NCBI GenBank assembly: GCA_900095095.1
Contig: FMBT01000383.1
Coordinates: 108,065 to 172,064 of the forward strand
Direction of reading: 5' to 3'
Length of the DNA stretch: 64,000 nt
Source: Fragilariopsis cylindrus CCMP1102
Lineage: Eukaryota; Bacillariophyta; Bacillariophyceae; Bacillariales; Bacillariaceae
The position numbers and the translations under genes are program-made. Below are positions 9,260 through 21,059 of this stretch, piece after piece (positions within the stretch are counted from its first letter, which is position 1; each line of letters begins with the position of its first letter). The notes under the pieces were generated by a model that was not told where the DNA came from, did no database searches, and was given only the letters and a program-made list of their open reading frames with translations.

Positions 9260-11278
9260 TTGAACATGGAAATGCAATCCATGAACTTTCAACGAGATGA
9301 TAACGATGAACTGAAACTACTCAACTTGAAATCACCACCACAATCAAGGTCGCAATTGGAGGTCACCAGTAGCAGAGTTTCTGAAGGTCCGTCACATGTC
9401 TTGATGAATTTTTCATACGTTGCTTCTTCTTCGTCATCCGAAACGGCGAAGCTAGCAGCAGACCCTTCGTCGGCGTCAACATCAACATCAAAAAAGCAAA
9501 TGTTAACGTCAGCGTTACCGTCAACGTTGAATAGACCATCATCATCATCATCATCAATATCAATGTTAAGACAAAGATCTATTCGAATTGATCCTCGAAT
9601 TGAACGAGATTATATACACAAACGCAAGAAAGCATACGAGGAGTCATCTTCGACGCCGTCGTTGTCTGCAAATAATAATAATAATAAAAGTAATACGTTT
9701 GTAACTATTTGGGATGGTGTTTCTAAAGTAGAACGAGAACTTGTTGAATGCTGTGAACGTCTCCAAGAAGTGCAAGAAGAAGAAGAAGACGAAGATAGTA
9801 ATAATGATGAGAATGAGAATGAAGAAGAAGAAATAATTGAAGTAGATGAATCGTCGGAAGTAACAACATCAACAACGACGAAAGTATTGGGGGGAGTGCT
9901 AGCAGTAGAAAAAGAAGTTCGATTTGCTGCCATCCTCGCAAGGAGCTGCCATACGATGGGTTCGAAAAGTTTGGCACTTGCAATATTAGAAAGGTCACTG
10001 AAGGCTTACTTGGCAGAAGAGAAAAGTAACGAAATAAGTGATGAAGAGGAAGATAACAATGAAGATGCAGTAGAAGATGACAAAACGGTGGGTCTAGGAA
10101 ATAATGATGACAATAATAATAACGACGATGATCGCAATAATAATAAAAAGACGAATGTAAAACCATCTCAACAACATGCGAGGTATCAGAATCGAATAAA
10201 GAGACTCAAGTTGGATGAGAATGGTAAAAGTATACACTGTTTAGCATCATCTAATGAAATATCTGGAAATTCGGGTGTCGAAATTCGTGATAATCCAAAT
10301 AGTAGTAGTGGAAAGTTACAAAGCAAGCGGCGACGTTTCGGACGTTTCTTTGCAGCGGGAGGACTGAAAATTTTAAATCAGTGGCTTATAGATGCTTCCG
10401 CGTACGATATGATTGTAGTAACAGCAGCACCCAACCCATCAACTTCGTCGACAAGGAAAAATGCAAACGCCGAACTTACGACGACAAAACGAAAGGCCAG
10501 TACGACACGTCCAATTATTTTAACAATACTACATTTCCTAAAGAACATACCGTTTGAGAAGAAGACGGTGATGAATAGCAAGATCAATAAACAAATCCAA
10601 AAACTTGGAAAGAAAGTGATGGCAATTAAAGAAGCACAGAAAGATGGGCAAGCTTCAAAGGAGGATCTTGATAACTGGACGACTGATAAATCCATAACGG
10701 ATGTTATGGCACTTTCTCAAATTCAAACAGCCGTTGATACTGTAAAGAAGTCTTGGAGAGAAAAGGCGACAGAAAAAGCACAAGAGGAACAAATATCGCA
10801 GTCTTCTAATAGCGACCCATTTCAGTCATTGAGATCAAAAATTCATGAAAGGCTGATCGAATACGAGACTGAAATCCCTGTGATAGAACCAGCAATATCA
10901 ACAGCGAAGAAAGAAGAGTCACATACTTCCCCTAACCTTGCTACTGCTAAAAGAAAAATTATGGAAGAAAATAGATCTCCGGATCACGACAAATTGATAC
11001 TCCGAAAGAAAATCAAGCACGCCCAATCTCGTAGTAAAAAAAGTTTGCAGGAACTGAGAGAAAAGCTTCGGAAACGAAAAGTAGAAAATGGAATTTCTCC
11101 TGTTGATTCATTGCAAGGTAAGATTGGGAATAATACTAAAAGAGTCGTTTGGAAGGATGGACTTAAGAGCCATTTGAAACGGAACAGACAAATGCTTGAG
11201 GAGGTATTTGTCTTTACAAAAGAGTTGCCATCTGCAGAATCGGGGGTAGTACCTGACTCGGGTAGTGAAAAGGGATAA
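9260..11278 (+). CDS. TFIIS N-terminal-domain (LW domain) protein
   Basis: This single-exon 672-residue protein is mostly disordered, with Ser, Glu/Asp and Asn runs. A folded block at about residues 355-465 starts FGRFFAAGGLKILNQWLIDA and continues after an insert with ILTILHFLKNIPFEKKTV, then INKQIQKLGKKV. This is the pattern of the TFIIS N-terminal/Med26/IWS1 helical bundle: a helix ending in LxxWL, then a leucine-rich helix with PxxxxxL, then an IxKxVxKLxK helix. Proteins with this domain (TFIIS, IWS1, Elongin A, PNUTS) act with RNA polymerase II elongation or its phosphatases in the nucleus. No TFIIS zinc ribbon is present. IWS1- or PNUTS-like are both possible; I cannot choose. Lys-rich tail segments resemble nuclear signals. 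Confidence 0.7.
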   Translation: MNMEMQSMNFQRDDNDELKLLNLKSPPQSRSQLEVTSSRVSEGPSHVLMNFSYVASSSSSETAKLAADPSSASTSTSKKQMLTSALPSTLNRPSSSSSSISMLRQRSIRIDPRIERDYIHKRKKAYEESSSTPSLSANNNNNKSNTFVTIWDGVSKVERELVECCERLQEVQEEEEDEDSNNDENENEEEEIIEVDESSEVTTSTTTKVLGGVLAVEKEVRFAAILARSCHTMGSKSLALAILERSLKAYLAEEKSNEISDEEEDNNEDAVEDDKTVGLGNNDDNNNNDDDRNNNKKTNVKPSQQHARYQNRIKRLKLDENGKSIHCLASSNEISGNSGVEIRDNPNSSSGKLQSKRRRFGRFFAAGGLKILNQWLIDASAYDMIVVTAAPNPSTSSTRKNANAELTTTKRKASTTRPIILTILHFLKNIPFEKKTVMNSKINKQIQKLGKKVMAIKEAQKDGQASKEDLDNWTTDKSITDVMALSQIQTAVDTVKKSWREKATEKAQEEQISQSSNSDPFQSLRSKIHERLIEYETEIPVIEPAISTAKKEESHTSPNLATAKRKIMEENRSPDHDKLILRKKIKHAQSRSKKSLQELREKLRKRKVENGISPVDSLQGKIGNNTKRVVWKDGLKSHLKRNRQMLEEVFVFTKELPSAESGVVPDSGSEKG

Positions 11279-12875
11279 TAATCATAATAGTAATAATATT
11301 ATGCAGTGGTTTTTATAAGAAAATCGATCTACACTATGTCTAGTTCAAAGAAAACTTTGCGGCTCCTTTCTACTTTAGCTTCTATCTAGTTGCATTATTT
11401 TCCTGAATAATAGACTGAAATAAATCTTGAACATTCTCTCAAGGCTTATATTACTGTATTAAACAGTTATTCTGATCACTTCCACCAAGCATTTATTCTT
11501 CACTTTCAAATGATTTCTGTATAATTTTCTGACTTCAGAAAATTGAATGGTATTGTTAGATCTCTGGGAATTTCATTAGCTATCTTCCTCAACCATAAAT
11601 TGGTTTGTCTGTCAATGTTTATCATTACCTTTATATACTGGTATTTGGTATTTCTCTGGTTTCATCTGACATCTGCTAGCTGAATTTATTTATCTTAGGC
11701 TGTACTCGTTGTTACAGTAAGTGATATACTATAAGGAAGTAAAAGTTAGACCAGATTAACTATGAATCCAGTAATTCCTACTGTACGGAATATTAGCAGT
11801 AATTGCCTGACATACTCCAGATTGCTATTCATTTTCTTTTCATTGCTGCAGCAGCTCGCTGACGCTCGAACCAAAGACAAAAGAAATGACGCAGGCAATA
11901 TATCTATCACAACACTGTTTTTAGTTGAGGACAAAGTTGGTTATGTTATATAGATTAACAATTGATAAAGTGGTGTTTGTGTGTAGTGTAAAAGTGGTTT
12001 AAATTTCATTCTCTTTTTTCTATGTTTACCTTGATTTGGTATCAACTATTAGCCTAGAAAATAATGGACTGTAGACCGTCCTTTCTTACTCAGTAGTAGT
12101 ATGTGGAAAGTAATGAAGAGGGGTTAAAAAGGATCCCGTTGGTACTAGTCATAAAGTGAACAAAAGTCAAGGTTTTATGGTAGGTAGGAGGAGAAATTGC
12201 ATAATGTAGACTTCACACCATTATCATTCAACCCCTGACACAAGATAGAAGAAAGCAGATGAATCTGCCTCCAATAGAAGATCTTCTTCTTTTATGGCTT
12301 TCAGCTCGCTCACTCTCCAACAAAATAATGCAAGAAAAATAAGATGACAGGATGAGAATCAAACTCACAACACACCTCTTCCTATAGTACTGTAATGTAC
12401 AACTGGGTCTTACTGAATCTATAGTATGATTTCTGAATCACTCCAATCATTCTGTACTAGTATTAGTAATTGTTTGTTGCAGCACCCTTTCATGCAAATT
12501 AATGATTTGGAAAAAGATAATACAAGAAAGACAAAAAATATATGTGCGGTTTCGGATCAAGAAAGATTAAACAGATGTTGAGTTTAAAAACTCATTAAGA
12601 AATTCAAGCGTATTTTTGATATATATAGTTACTCGTGATTCGATTCACCCAAATACCGGCAAGATCATTTCTTAATGATTGATTCATTCGACTTAACAAA
12701 TTGCTTTGTTCAACACTTTTATTTTAAACTTTCAACTTAGACCCACCTATCGGCGTCACGAATGATAAGACAATATAATAGATATTAGACCCATCAACGA
12801 GAACGACAAGTACACAAACAACTACAAGCACTACATACACATTATCATCATCACAGTACATTCATCTTCACAAAC
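11279..12875. other. Long intergenic region upstream of XPD
   Basis: About 1.6 kb with no supported gene. A 63-residue frame (11762-11953, plus) has no domain and is probably chance. The last 100 bp before the XPD start is rich in aca/atca, as in other 5' leaders in this window. An unrecognised non-coding RNA cannot be excluded. Confidence 0.5.
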
Positions 12876-15828
12876 ATGCGGTTCGATTTGGATGGCTTGG
12901 ACGTCTTTTTTCCCTATGATAGGATCTACATGGAGCAGTTTCAATATATGCGTTCGCTGAAACAATCGTTAGATGCCGGTGGACACTGCCTCTTGGAAAT
13001 GCCGACAGGTACAGGTAAAACGGTATGCTTGCTATCATTAATAACTTCTTATCAATTCGCCAATCCGTCAGTAGGAAAACTAGTCTATTGCACACGAACT
13101 GTCCCAGAAATGAATTCTGTGGTGGAGGAGTTAGGAACAGTTCTCTCGTACCGAGCTGAACAATTACAATTGCAACGCCAAGAGCAAGGGACAGGTCAAA
13201 ATGTGGACATGGAAGACCAAATTGCAAACCCATCATCGTCACAGCAGCGCGAAGATGAAAACAGACAGTCGACATCCAATCAAGAATCACAACAACCGAT
13301 ACAAAAAAAGCCGCGAAAAATCAGAGGGGTTCTTAAGCGAGGTCGAGCCACCATGGGACCTATCAGCACTTCAAAAGGAGCTGGTGGTAGTGGTGAACTA
13401 GCACTATGTTTGTCTAGTCGACGGAATATGTGTATCAACGAACGGGTTATGGGTGAATCAGATAGAGAAGCTGTTGATGCCGCCTGTAGAAGTATGACCG
13501 CCTCATGGGTGGTAGAACATGCTAAACAGAATCCAGCTAGTAAAATCGAAACATGCGACTACTTTGACAACTTTCAAGAAGCCGGGGAAGCAACTACTAT
13601 GCCGAGTGGAGTATACGACCTAGAAGAGTTGAAGAAATGGGGACAGTCGAGATCATGGTGTCCGTATTATCTAGCACGACAAGCAATCAATCATGCAAAC
13701 GTTCTTGTTTTCAACTACCAGTACATGCTTGATCCGAAGGTTGCTAAGATGGTTTCGAAAGAATTAGAGGCAGAAAGTATCGTAGTCTTCGATGAAGCTC
13801 ATAACATTGATTCTGTTTGTATTGAAGCGCTGAGTGTTAAAATAAATGAACGTGGTCTCGAACAAGCGACACGGTCTCTCGGTCGGCTTTCATCAGAGGT
13901 TTCTCGCGTTAAAGCTTCAGACAATCAAAGGTTAAACCGAGAATATCAAAATCTTGTTAACGGACTAATCGATCAAGGGCTCCTGGACGCACCAACGAAT
14001 GATAGTTCCCTTGGAAGTAATGTCCTTGCTCCAGACGTTTTGAACGAAAGCGTACCAGGGAATATACGCCGTGCAGAGCACTTTATTCAGTTCATGAAGA
14101 AGGTTGTGGAACACTTGAAAAATCGATTGAAATCAATAACTGGACCGAATGGTGGTGTTCACAGTGAAACACCATTGGCCTTCCTTCATCGTATGACCAA
14201 TGGAACTTCACTTGAGGCCAAACCACTTCGTTTTGCGTATTCGAGACTAAATTCTCTGCTACGAACTTTACAAGTTGCTAACATGGACGACTTTAATTCT
14301 TTGGGAGACGTTGCTGATTTTTCTACACTACTTGCTACGTATTCTGAAGGAGTTGCTAAATTTGCCATTATCATGGAGCCAAATGGGTCAATTATTCCAG
14401 GAGCTTCGGATCCTTGTATTCAACTCTCTTGTCTGGACTCTTCACTTGCCATTGCTCCAATTTTTAAACGCTTCAGTAGCGTTATCATCACTTCAGGAAG
14501 TAAGTAAAAAAATAAAGTACAACGTACTTCGACGTGTTTTCATACTATATCTTGATACGGCCCATTCGATTCAATTCGATTAACAAGCATACAATCTAAA
14601 GAATGAAATACAAAAATAATAAGACTCACATATTGCATCTCTCTCTCTCTCTCTGAAAGCTCTGTCACCGATTGATTTGTATCCAAAGTTGTTACAATTT
14701 GAGCCTTGTATTTCCGAGTCACTAAACATGTCAACATTTCGCCCTTGTATTCGCCCCCTTGTCATTACGCGTGGATCAGACCAATTGGCTGTGTCTACTA
14801 AATACGAAGACAGGAACGATATTGGTGTCGTGAGAAATTATGGCTCGATGTTGGTTGACTTATGTAGCGTTATTCCTGACGGTGTGGTTGCTTTTTTTAC
14901 CTCCTACTCGTATATGGAACAGCTTGTATCGGAGTGGGATGCTACAGGTGTGCTTCGAGACTTAACAAAGGCAAAACTGGTCTTCATAGAAACTAAGGAT
15001 GTAGTCGAGACAACCTTGGCGCTAGATAACTACCGGAGAGCTTGCGATTCGGGTCGTGGTGCTGTATTCCTTTCAGTTGCTCGAGGAAAGGTAGGAATAG
15101 CTTCGATTATGTCAAAATTTTACCGCAGGTGCAATATAACAACTCACACTTCACGTTTACTTATCATATTATTTCATTCTTTTCCTATTTGACATCATCA
15201 CGTTTTGAAATCAGGTTTCCGAGGGTATCAACTTTGATAGACATTATGGTCGTGCTGTTATTATGTTTGGCGTTCCTTTTCAATATACTTTGTCACATGT
15301 GTTACGAGCACGACTTGAATTTCTTCAGACGCATTACCAGATTCGAGAAGCAGATTTTTTGAATTTTGATGCTCTTCGTCAGACGGCACAATGCGTCGGT
15401 CGGGTCATTAGAAGCAAGACGGATTACGGACTTATGATTCTTGCTGACAGTCGATACAATCGTCACGATAAACGATCAAAGCTACCCAAGTGGATTCTTC
15501 AGTTTCTTGGAGAAGGGAATTTGAATCTTAGCACTGACATGGCGCTCCAACAGGTGAAACAATTTCTGCGACTCATGGGACAACCAATCGATCAAAAAGG
15601 TAATTCTTGTTCTCTCCTTAAATCTGAAAATTCCTTCTATTTCTTTGTTGGTTTGTAGGAAGCAAGCTTCCCACATATATTCTTCCCCCTTTCCCCTTCT
15701 TTTTCTCCTAAGCCCTACAAAGTGTGCTATTGACTGTCGAGGAGGCAAAAATGATGAATCCTCAGATGCCTGCCACAATCAACAATGGTAACATAGACGG
15801 AGCCATGATCGTTGAGTCAACAGGTTAG
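12876..15828 (+). CDS. XPD: XPD/ERCC2/RAD3 DNA helicase of TFIIH, four exons
   Basis: Exons are 12876-14499, 14660-15090, 15215-15599 and 15713-15828 (2556 nt, 851 residues). The protein shows Walker A MPTGTGKT (about 43-49), the DEAH box VVFDEAHN, four FeS-cluster cysteines (in RRNMC, AACRS, IETC and WCPYYLA), [17 protein letters not shown], and motif [11 protein letters not shown]. It is the 5'-3' helicase subunit of TFIIH for nucleotide excision repair and transcription initiation. Splicing at exon 1-2 restores [12 protein letters not shown], and at exon 2-3 [13 protein letters not shown], both family signatures. It is about 90 residues longer than the human protein, mainly because of a Gln/Ser/Lys-rich insert at about residues 95-180, just before the FeS domain. 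The first intron holds a (CT)n tract. The gene is convergent with ORC4, 97 bp away. Confidence 0.97.
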
Positions 15829-15925
15829 ATTGTTATTGATATATAAAATTAATTGCACCATTAAAAAGAAATCTTTTTGAACAAATAATCGTTTGGCTTA
15901 ATTAATATTAAAATGAACTATTATT

Positions 15926-17953
15926 TTACTTAATAGATTTACCCCATTCTTTCAATGCAGTTGGACACTCTAAAAGATTAAGTTCAAGAGCTTTCCCCAG
16001 CTCTCGGTCAATTTCTAATGGTACCTGAAGTGGAAGTCGAAGGATCCGATAATTATCTAGATTTCTATACATCTTTGTCACACAATACTGCATTGGACCA
16101 CCTCCTGAATGATCCATGGATGGGACCAACAAGCCATGCTCCATGAGATGGTACGCTGCTCGCTTCAAAAGTTTGGCATTTCCTACCGAAGATGTTGATC
16201 CCCGACGGAAGGATTCGTATTCCTTCAATATACGTTCCATTGTTAGTGGAGCTGCTACGGCCTGATTTCGATGTTCTTCTCTTGTAAGAATCCGTTTTAC
16301 AGCAAGTAGAACTGCAACTTGTGGTGTAGATAAATCTAAAAGTGCTTGTAGTCTAGGACTTGTTGCAACGCCATCTACAATACACAAATCAGGTTGTCTA
16401 GAAGCTGCAACTGCATCAAACACGGAAGCTCCCATCATAATCATTGCATTGCGAATATACATGGTATGGAAATTATTTGGTAACACAATCAGATCTTCTT
16501 CGTTTGAAGCATCTGCTGCAGTTTCCGAAGTGCGCCGGCCGATCTCGTCTCTATGGTTTTCGGACGGCATCGCCATGAGACAATCGTGACGATAGAGAGA
16601 TAAGGTGGCGGCAATAACTCGACTAAACCATCTAAGATCCCTACCCAATCGAAATTCTCGTTCCATTGCAACTGATATTTTGATGTCTTCTTCCGTAGTA
16701 GTGTTGTTACCATTTTTTCTGTTAGAATTCTTCTGCTGCTCCACTGTTGATGTTTCTTTTGTCCTTCCATCTCCATCTCTTCCACCACCACTATCACCAC
16801 CTTTATTATTATTAGTTTCTGTTACATACTTCGGATAATGAGACAAACTTTTAATTATATCTTTACCAACAGTGCAATCTTTTAACTTATATTCCAATAT
16901 ATTTAATAGACCCTGGTATGTTGGTGGTGTACGTAAATAAATAATTTTAGCCGTACCTTCTGCACGTGATCGTATTCGTTTTTCCAGTAATGTTAAGGCA
17001 GAAAAAGATGATGTAATTCCTACTAGAATAAGATTGGAACCCGGTGTAGCAACACGATCCAAAAAATGATATAATAACATTTGACGTTCACCTTCCTCAG
17101 TAAATGAATCTAATTCATCAAGAACTAATAATATAGGTATACCATCAGCGTCTGCAATTTCAAGTGTAGATTCTAATAATGCTAAATTGGACGTAAATGC
17201 TGACTTTCGTAACCGTAACATATGTTTGTCCATCTTTTGACGTTTCCGACGACGTCTTTGTTGTTGTTGATCATTATCATTATCATTATCGTCATTGTTA
17301 TTATTATTATTATTACTCGTTGACTGAAATGCAATTTCAGATAGTTGTCGAATTATTTCATAAACAACAGATGAAACATCTTGTCCTCGACATACAATCC
17401 CATTAATAGTAACCATCCGGTAGAGAGGAACTACAGCAGTCTCACCAGCATCAGATTCACCAGTTCCAGAATTACAATTAAAAAATTGTTGCTGCTGTTC
17501 TTGACATGCAGCTAAGACTCGGTCAAGTAAAAGTGATTTACCACTTCCTTTGGTACCCATTAATATTGCTGCCGATGACGATGATATAGTAGATGACGAT
17601 GATAACGATGATAAATGTTGTGTACTGTTGTTGGTATCAGTATCATGATTCCTTGTAGTGGTTGGGGCACGATATAATGATGGGAATATGATCGTATATA
17701 ATTGTTTGAATTGTGTTTCTAAACCAGGTGGTGCAAATCTTTTAAGAATACTTTCTTCAATAATAGGCGCAGAATTTTCATCGTCACCGTCACCGTTTTT
17801 ACTGCAACTATTGTTTAGAAAGAGATTACTATCACTAAAATTCGCAATTGAGAAATCCAAATTTGTTATTATGTTTTGTGTTTTCTTCTTTACTGCTACT
17901 CCTCCGCCTGGTATCGTGGCGGTGTTTTTCTCAACAACATTCATGTTGCTCAT
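15926..17953 (-). CDS. ORC4: Origin recognition complex subunit 4
   Basis: This is a single-exon 675-residue AAA+ protein. Walker A GTKGSGKS lies at about residues 133-140 and Walker B LLVLDELDSF near 275. Sensor-type segments LILVGITSSFSALTLLEKRI and RSRAEGTAKIIYLRTPPTYQ fit Orc4. The C-terminal winged-helix half includes QVAVLLAVKRILTREEHR and LKEYESFRRG. ORC4 is one of the ATPase-fold subunits of ORC, which loads MCM helicases on origins. Low-complexity Asn/Asp/Gln and Gly/Asp inserts account for length above the usual 430-460. The protein's LLDRVLAACQEQ after Walker A also matches the family. Promoter lies toward the CREG-like gene. Confidence 0.88.
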   Translation of the reverse strand: MSNMNVVEKNTATIPGGGVAVKKKTQNIITNLDFSIANFSDSNLFLNNSCSKNGDGDDENSAPIIEESILKRFAPPGLETQFKQLYTIIFPSLYRAPTTTRNHDTDTNNSTQHLSSLSSSSTISSSSAAILMGTKGSGKSLLLDRVLAACQEQQQQFFNCNSGTGESDAGETAVVPLYRMVTINGIVCRGQDVSSVVYEIIRQLSEIAFQSTSNNNNNNNDDNDNDNDQQQQRRRRKRQKMDKHMLRLRKSAFTSNLALLESTLEIADADGIPILLVLDELDSFTEEGERQMLLYHFLDRVATPGSNLILVGITSSFSALTLLEKRIRSRAEGTAKIIYLRTPPTYQGLLNILEYKLKDCTVGKDIIKSLSHYPKYVTETNNNKGGDSGGGRDGDGRTKETSTVEQQKNSNRKNGNNTTTEEDIKISVAMEREFRLGRDLRWFSRVIAATLSLYRHDCLMAMPSENHRDEIGRRTSETAADASNEEDLIVLPNNFHTMYIRNAMIMMGASVFDAVAASRQPDLCIVDGVATSPRLQALLDLSTPQVAVLLAVKRILTREEHRNQAVAAPLTMERILKEYESFRRGSTSSVGNAKLLKRAAYHLMEHGLLVPSMDHSGGGPMQYCVTKMYRNLDNYRILRLPLQVPLEIDRELGKALELNLLECPTALKEWGKSIK

Positions 17954-18453
17954 TATTGGGTGGCTGTTATTTTGCTTGTCTGTGCTTTCCCTTTGCTTTC
18001 CTTTCCTTTGACTCCTCTATATGGTAGCTTTCATCTCATTCGTCTATGTCGGAAGATCTTTCGCCGTCGTGTCCGTTTTGTTGACAGTGTTTATTTTTGT
18101 AAATTAAATTGTGTCATTTTCAACAATTTTTTTGTGACTTCAATGAAGTTTTTGCGCGCCAGTGTGAAGAGAATTCATGAGATTGATTCATTTTTTACTT
18201 TATTTATTTAAAGAACGCTTCAAAACCGTGCCTGGCGTGCGCGTGAATCTTCAATGCCTACAAGACTTTTCCTTATATCTTTTGAAAGGTTCGTGTCAGG
18301 TATGGTCTCACTGTTACAGTTCTTCTGCAGTTTACAAAGAATATCTATTCAACAAAAGTATCCTACCATTTCCACCACAAAAACTCCCAACAAACTTAAA
18401 GTTTACAAAAATTGTTTGGAATTCAGAAGATTATCGTGCATGGAAATAATAGC
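17954..18453. other. Intergenic region between divergent ORC4 and CREG-like genes
   Basis: Presumed shared promoter. It contains at 18161-18180 a 20-nt sequence identical to the left end of the presumed copia LTR at 21873-21892. Open frames here (17876-18211, 18177-18449) have no recognisable content. Confidence 0.55.
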
Positions 18454-20326
18454 ATGACACCTTACTCCATATTAGTTACTGCAGTGGTGCCGGTGCTACT
18501 ACTGTTGACTCTAGTAACATCTTCTCAAGCTGTATCAACCCAGAATGGAGAGGAAGCGAGATGGCTCGTTCAGACTTCTAAGTGGGCCGCGCTTTCTTGG
18601 GTAGACGAAGGAGCGTTGAAATCTATTGCCATGTCAATGGCTCAATCTGACGGCCGTATTTTCTTCTATCTCACCGACGACATTGTTTCCAATACCAAGG
18701 CATCTATTACGTTTTCCGAAGCTCAGATAACCCCTAGTCAGTTCTTCGGAGCGAAATGTGGACCAGATGGAGATCTGGATCCAGAAGATCCTGTAAGTTC
18801 TTTCGGTTATTATTTGTGATCTGTTCCAAATATTGAAGATACTGACGCTGGCTTCTTTAATATCTTTACCTATCTCACCGCAATATTTCGTTGGACGTAT
18901 ACAGCGTTGTGCGAAACTGACAATTTCTGGTGTCGTCTCACCATGCGAGGAAGATTCCAAACAGCTTGCTTTGGATACATTGTTCGCAACTCATCCCCAA
19001 ATGGCCAACTGGCCTGATGATCACGGATTCATTCCCTGTGAAATGAAGATAAATGACGAAAATGGTCTCTGGATGATTGCCAATTATGGTGGAGGTGGCT
19101 ACATGAATGCTGCTGACTACTACGATTCGGAACCTGTTCATCATCCTGCCCATGGATTTGGTGATAGGAGCAGATCTCTAGAAGACTCTACCACGTCTGC
19201 TGCTTGTTATAATATGGCCACACATGAATGTGAATGCCATTCTGACAAGTGCGGTAATGATCTTTGTGCCGCCGCCGGAGGTGTATGGAGTGAACGCTGC
19301 CCAGGCACTTGTGAATGCGACCCGTCCTCTGCTTCTACAAACGAAACCACGGAGGAAACCGCCCCTTCTGTAGCTAAGGGTGCTAACACTGACAGTTCTG
19401 GTCATGAACACAGTGATGGAATGGGAGATGGACATGGGCACGGCAACGGTTCCGGTGGCGGCCATGGTCATCACGGCGATGGTTCAGGTGGTGGAAAGCT
19501 TCAACCCCAGTTACCCCGCCCCAACTTTGGAAAGGATGCGGCTGGTCATGCCAGATGGATAGTAGCAAAGAGCCTCTGGACTACCATCACCACATTATCG
19601 TCTAAGAGCGAAGGTGAACCTTTTGGAAATATCCGATCTGTGGTGGATGGAGCATGTTTCCTTAGTTCTAATGGCCTTCCTTACTTTTACGTTCCCTCAC
19701 CTGACCCTACTGCTATTGACATCAAGAAAGACAGTAGCATTACGCTAACTTTCACTGAAGCAGCTCTTGCAGAAAGGGTCGGCGAAGATGGGTCTCCTTG
19801 CGGAGGGATGGACGCTGAAGATCCAACATGCGCAAAACTAACTCTCATCGGACATGCCAAGCCCCTAGAGGATCATGCCGAGATTAAGTTAGCTGAGAAT
19901 GCCTTCAAAACCCAACACCCAAGGGCAAGATGGCTATCAGAAGGCGGAGCTCATACTGGTGGACTCTACTACACCTTGCATTTGCACGAAATCATGTTCC
20001 TTCGAAACTATGGTGGTTTTGCCCAAGTTTCTCCTGATGAATACCTCAGTTGGAATCCTGACCCCTCAAAGTTGCCCGGCGAGGAGCAATGTGGAACGGT
20101 GGAGGGAGAGCATCTTAACCAGACTGATTATCCATCTTCCATGTCGTCTTCTTTTTCATTTTATGCTATCTCGCTTGTCTTTGCAGCGTTTATTGGGTAC
20201 ATATTTGTTGTGTTATCTGCTGGAAAGGTGAAGACTCTCTTGCGTAGCAATCGCAACGTTTATGCGAAAGCAAACAATGAAGAGAGCTCCATCGAGGTGG
20301 AAGTGAGCAAAGGAGAAGTATGCTAA
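18454..20326 (+). CDS. Double CREG-domain secreted or membrane glycoprotein-like protein with His-rich linker
   Basis: Exons are 18454-18792 and 18905-20326 (586 residues); splicing joins PEDP to RCAKLTISG. A signal peptide (MTPYSILVTAVVPVLLLLTL, ending SSQA) leads into a first CREG-like domain, ARWLVQTSKWAALSW to MIANYGGGGYM. Next come a Cys-rich knot (about 208-250, including ECECHSDKCGNDLC) and a His/Gly-rich linker (about 271-310). A second CREG-like domain follows, with ARWIVAKSLW, FGNIRSVVDG, FTEAAL, DAEDPTCAKLTLIG and FLRNYGGFAQV. One membrane helix (about 529-552) and a short cytosolic tail end it. CREG proteins have the FMN-binding split-barrel fold but are lysosomal or secreted and usually lack flavin. 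The start at 18454 is preferred over 18412 because it opens the signal peptide directly. Confidence 0.85.
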
Positions 20327-21059
20327 ATAGCACTTAGTTCCTGGATCTTGTGGCATTCTTTGACTATGTCGGGCGACCGCCAATACATAATACATACGTA
20401 CAATTTAATTAACATCTGATTTATTTGATATTAACAACCATTACAGCTTTTGATTCCTCCATTTCGGATTAAACATCTCTAGTTTTATTCTGACAATCGT
20501 CATTTGTTTCTCATTCCTCAGGATGAGGATTGGAAAGTGAGAGACTCCCGTAGTCTTAAATAAGAGAAGTCCAAAGACTTCAAATACTTCTCGAGCACAA
20601 GTGCAAATTTTGGTTTGTTGCATGTGTCTGGTTTCATTATTCATTATATACAGTACTAACTATAAGTTACTAGCTAGTAGGCTCAGAAAGTATTATGGTA
20701 GGTTATATGTAGGATGTCCACAAATTATCTGGTTTTAGGCTGTCCGTCACGGGAGGTTGAAAAAAAGGAAATGTCACTCTCTGGCAAACAAAAATATTTA
20801 TCATAGATTTTCTTCTTTGTGCTCCTTTTTGCTGAATATTGAAACATTAAGGCCTCTGTCACTTTTTCCAATCTCTCTTCAAGTTCTTCAAAGGCCTGAA
20901 AAAAGGGAGATTTTTCAATGCTCCGAACAGCTTGAAAAAAGGGAAGCAAGCGCCTTTTGTGCGGGGTCCAAAATGTGGAACCGTACTCAGGTTTCCTCCC
21001 AACAAATCAAACAATCTTCTATTTATGTTGACGGAATCGTCTCTTAAGAAGGACAATAA
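20327..21059. other. Non-coding region before the copia remnant
   Basis: It has no supported gene. Two similar short segments, cctgaaaaaagggaga and cttgaaaaaagggaag, occur about 35 bp apart near 20895-20945. Part of it may be decayed retroelement sequence, but I cannot show homology. Confidence 0.4.

Noticed and set aside
9610-10166. Long minus-strand open frames over the TFIIS-N gene (9610-9933, 9723-10166)
   Set aside because: They are mirror images of Glu/Asp- and Asn-rich repeats; translations are Ser/Leu/Tyr runs with no domain.
18412-18453. Earlier start for the CREG-like gene
   Set aside because: The added 14 residues precede and bury the signal peptide; the ATG at 18454 opens it directly.
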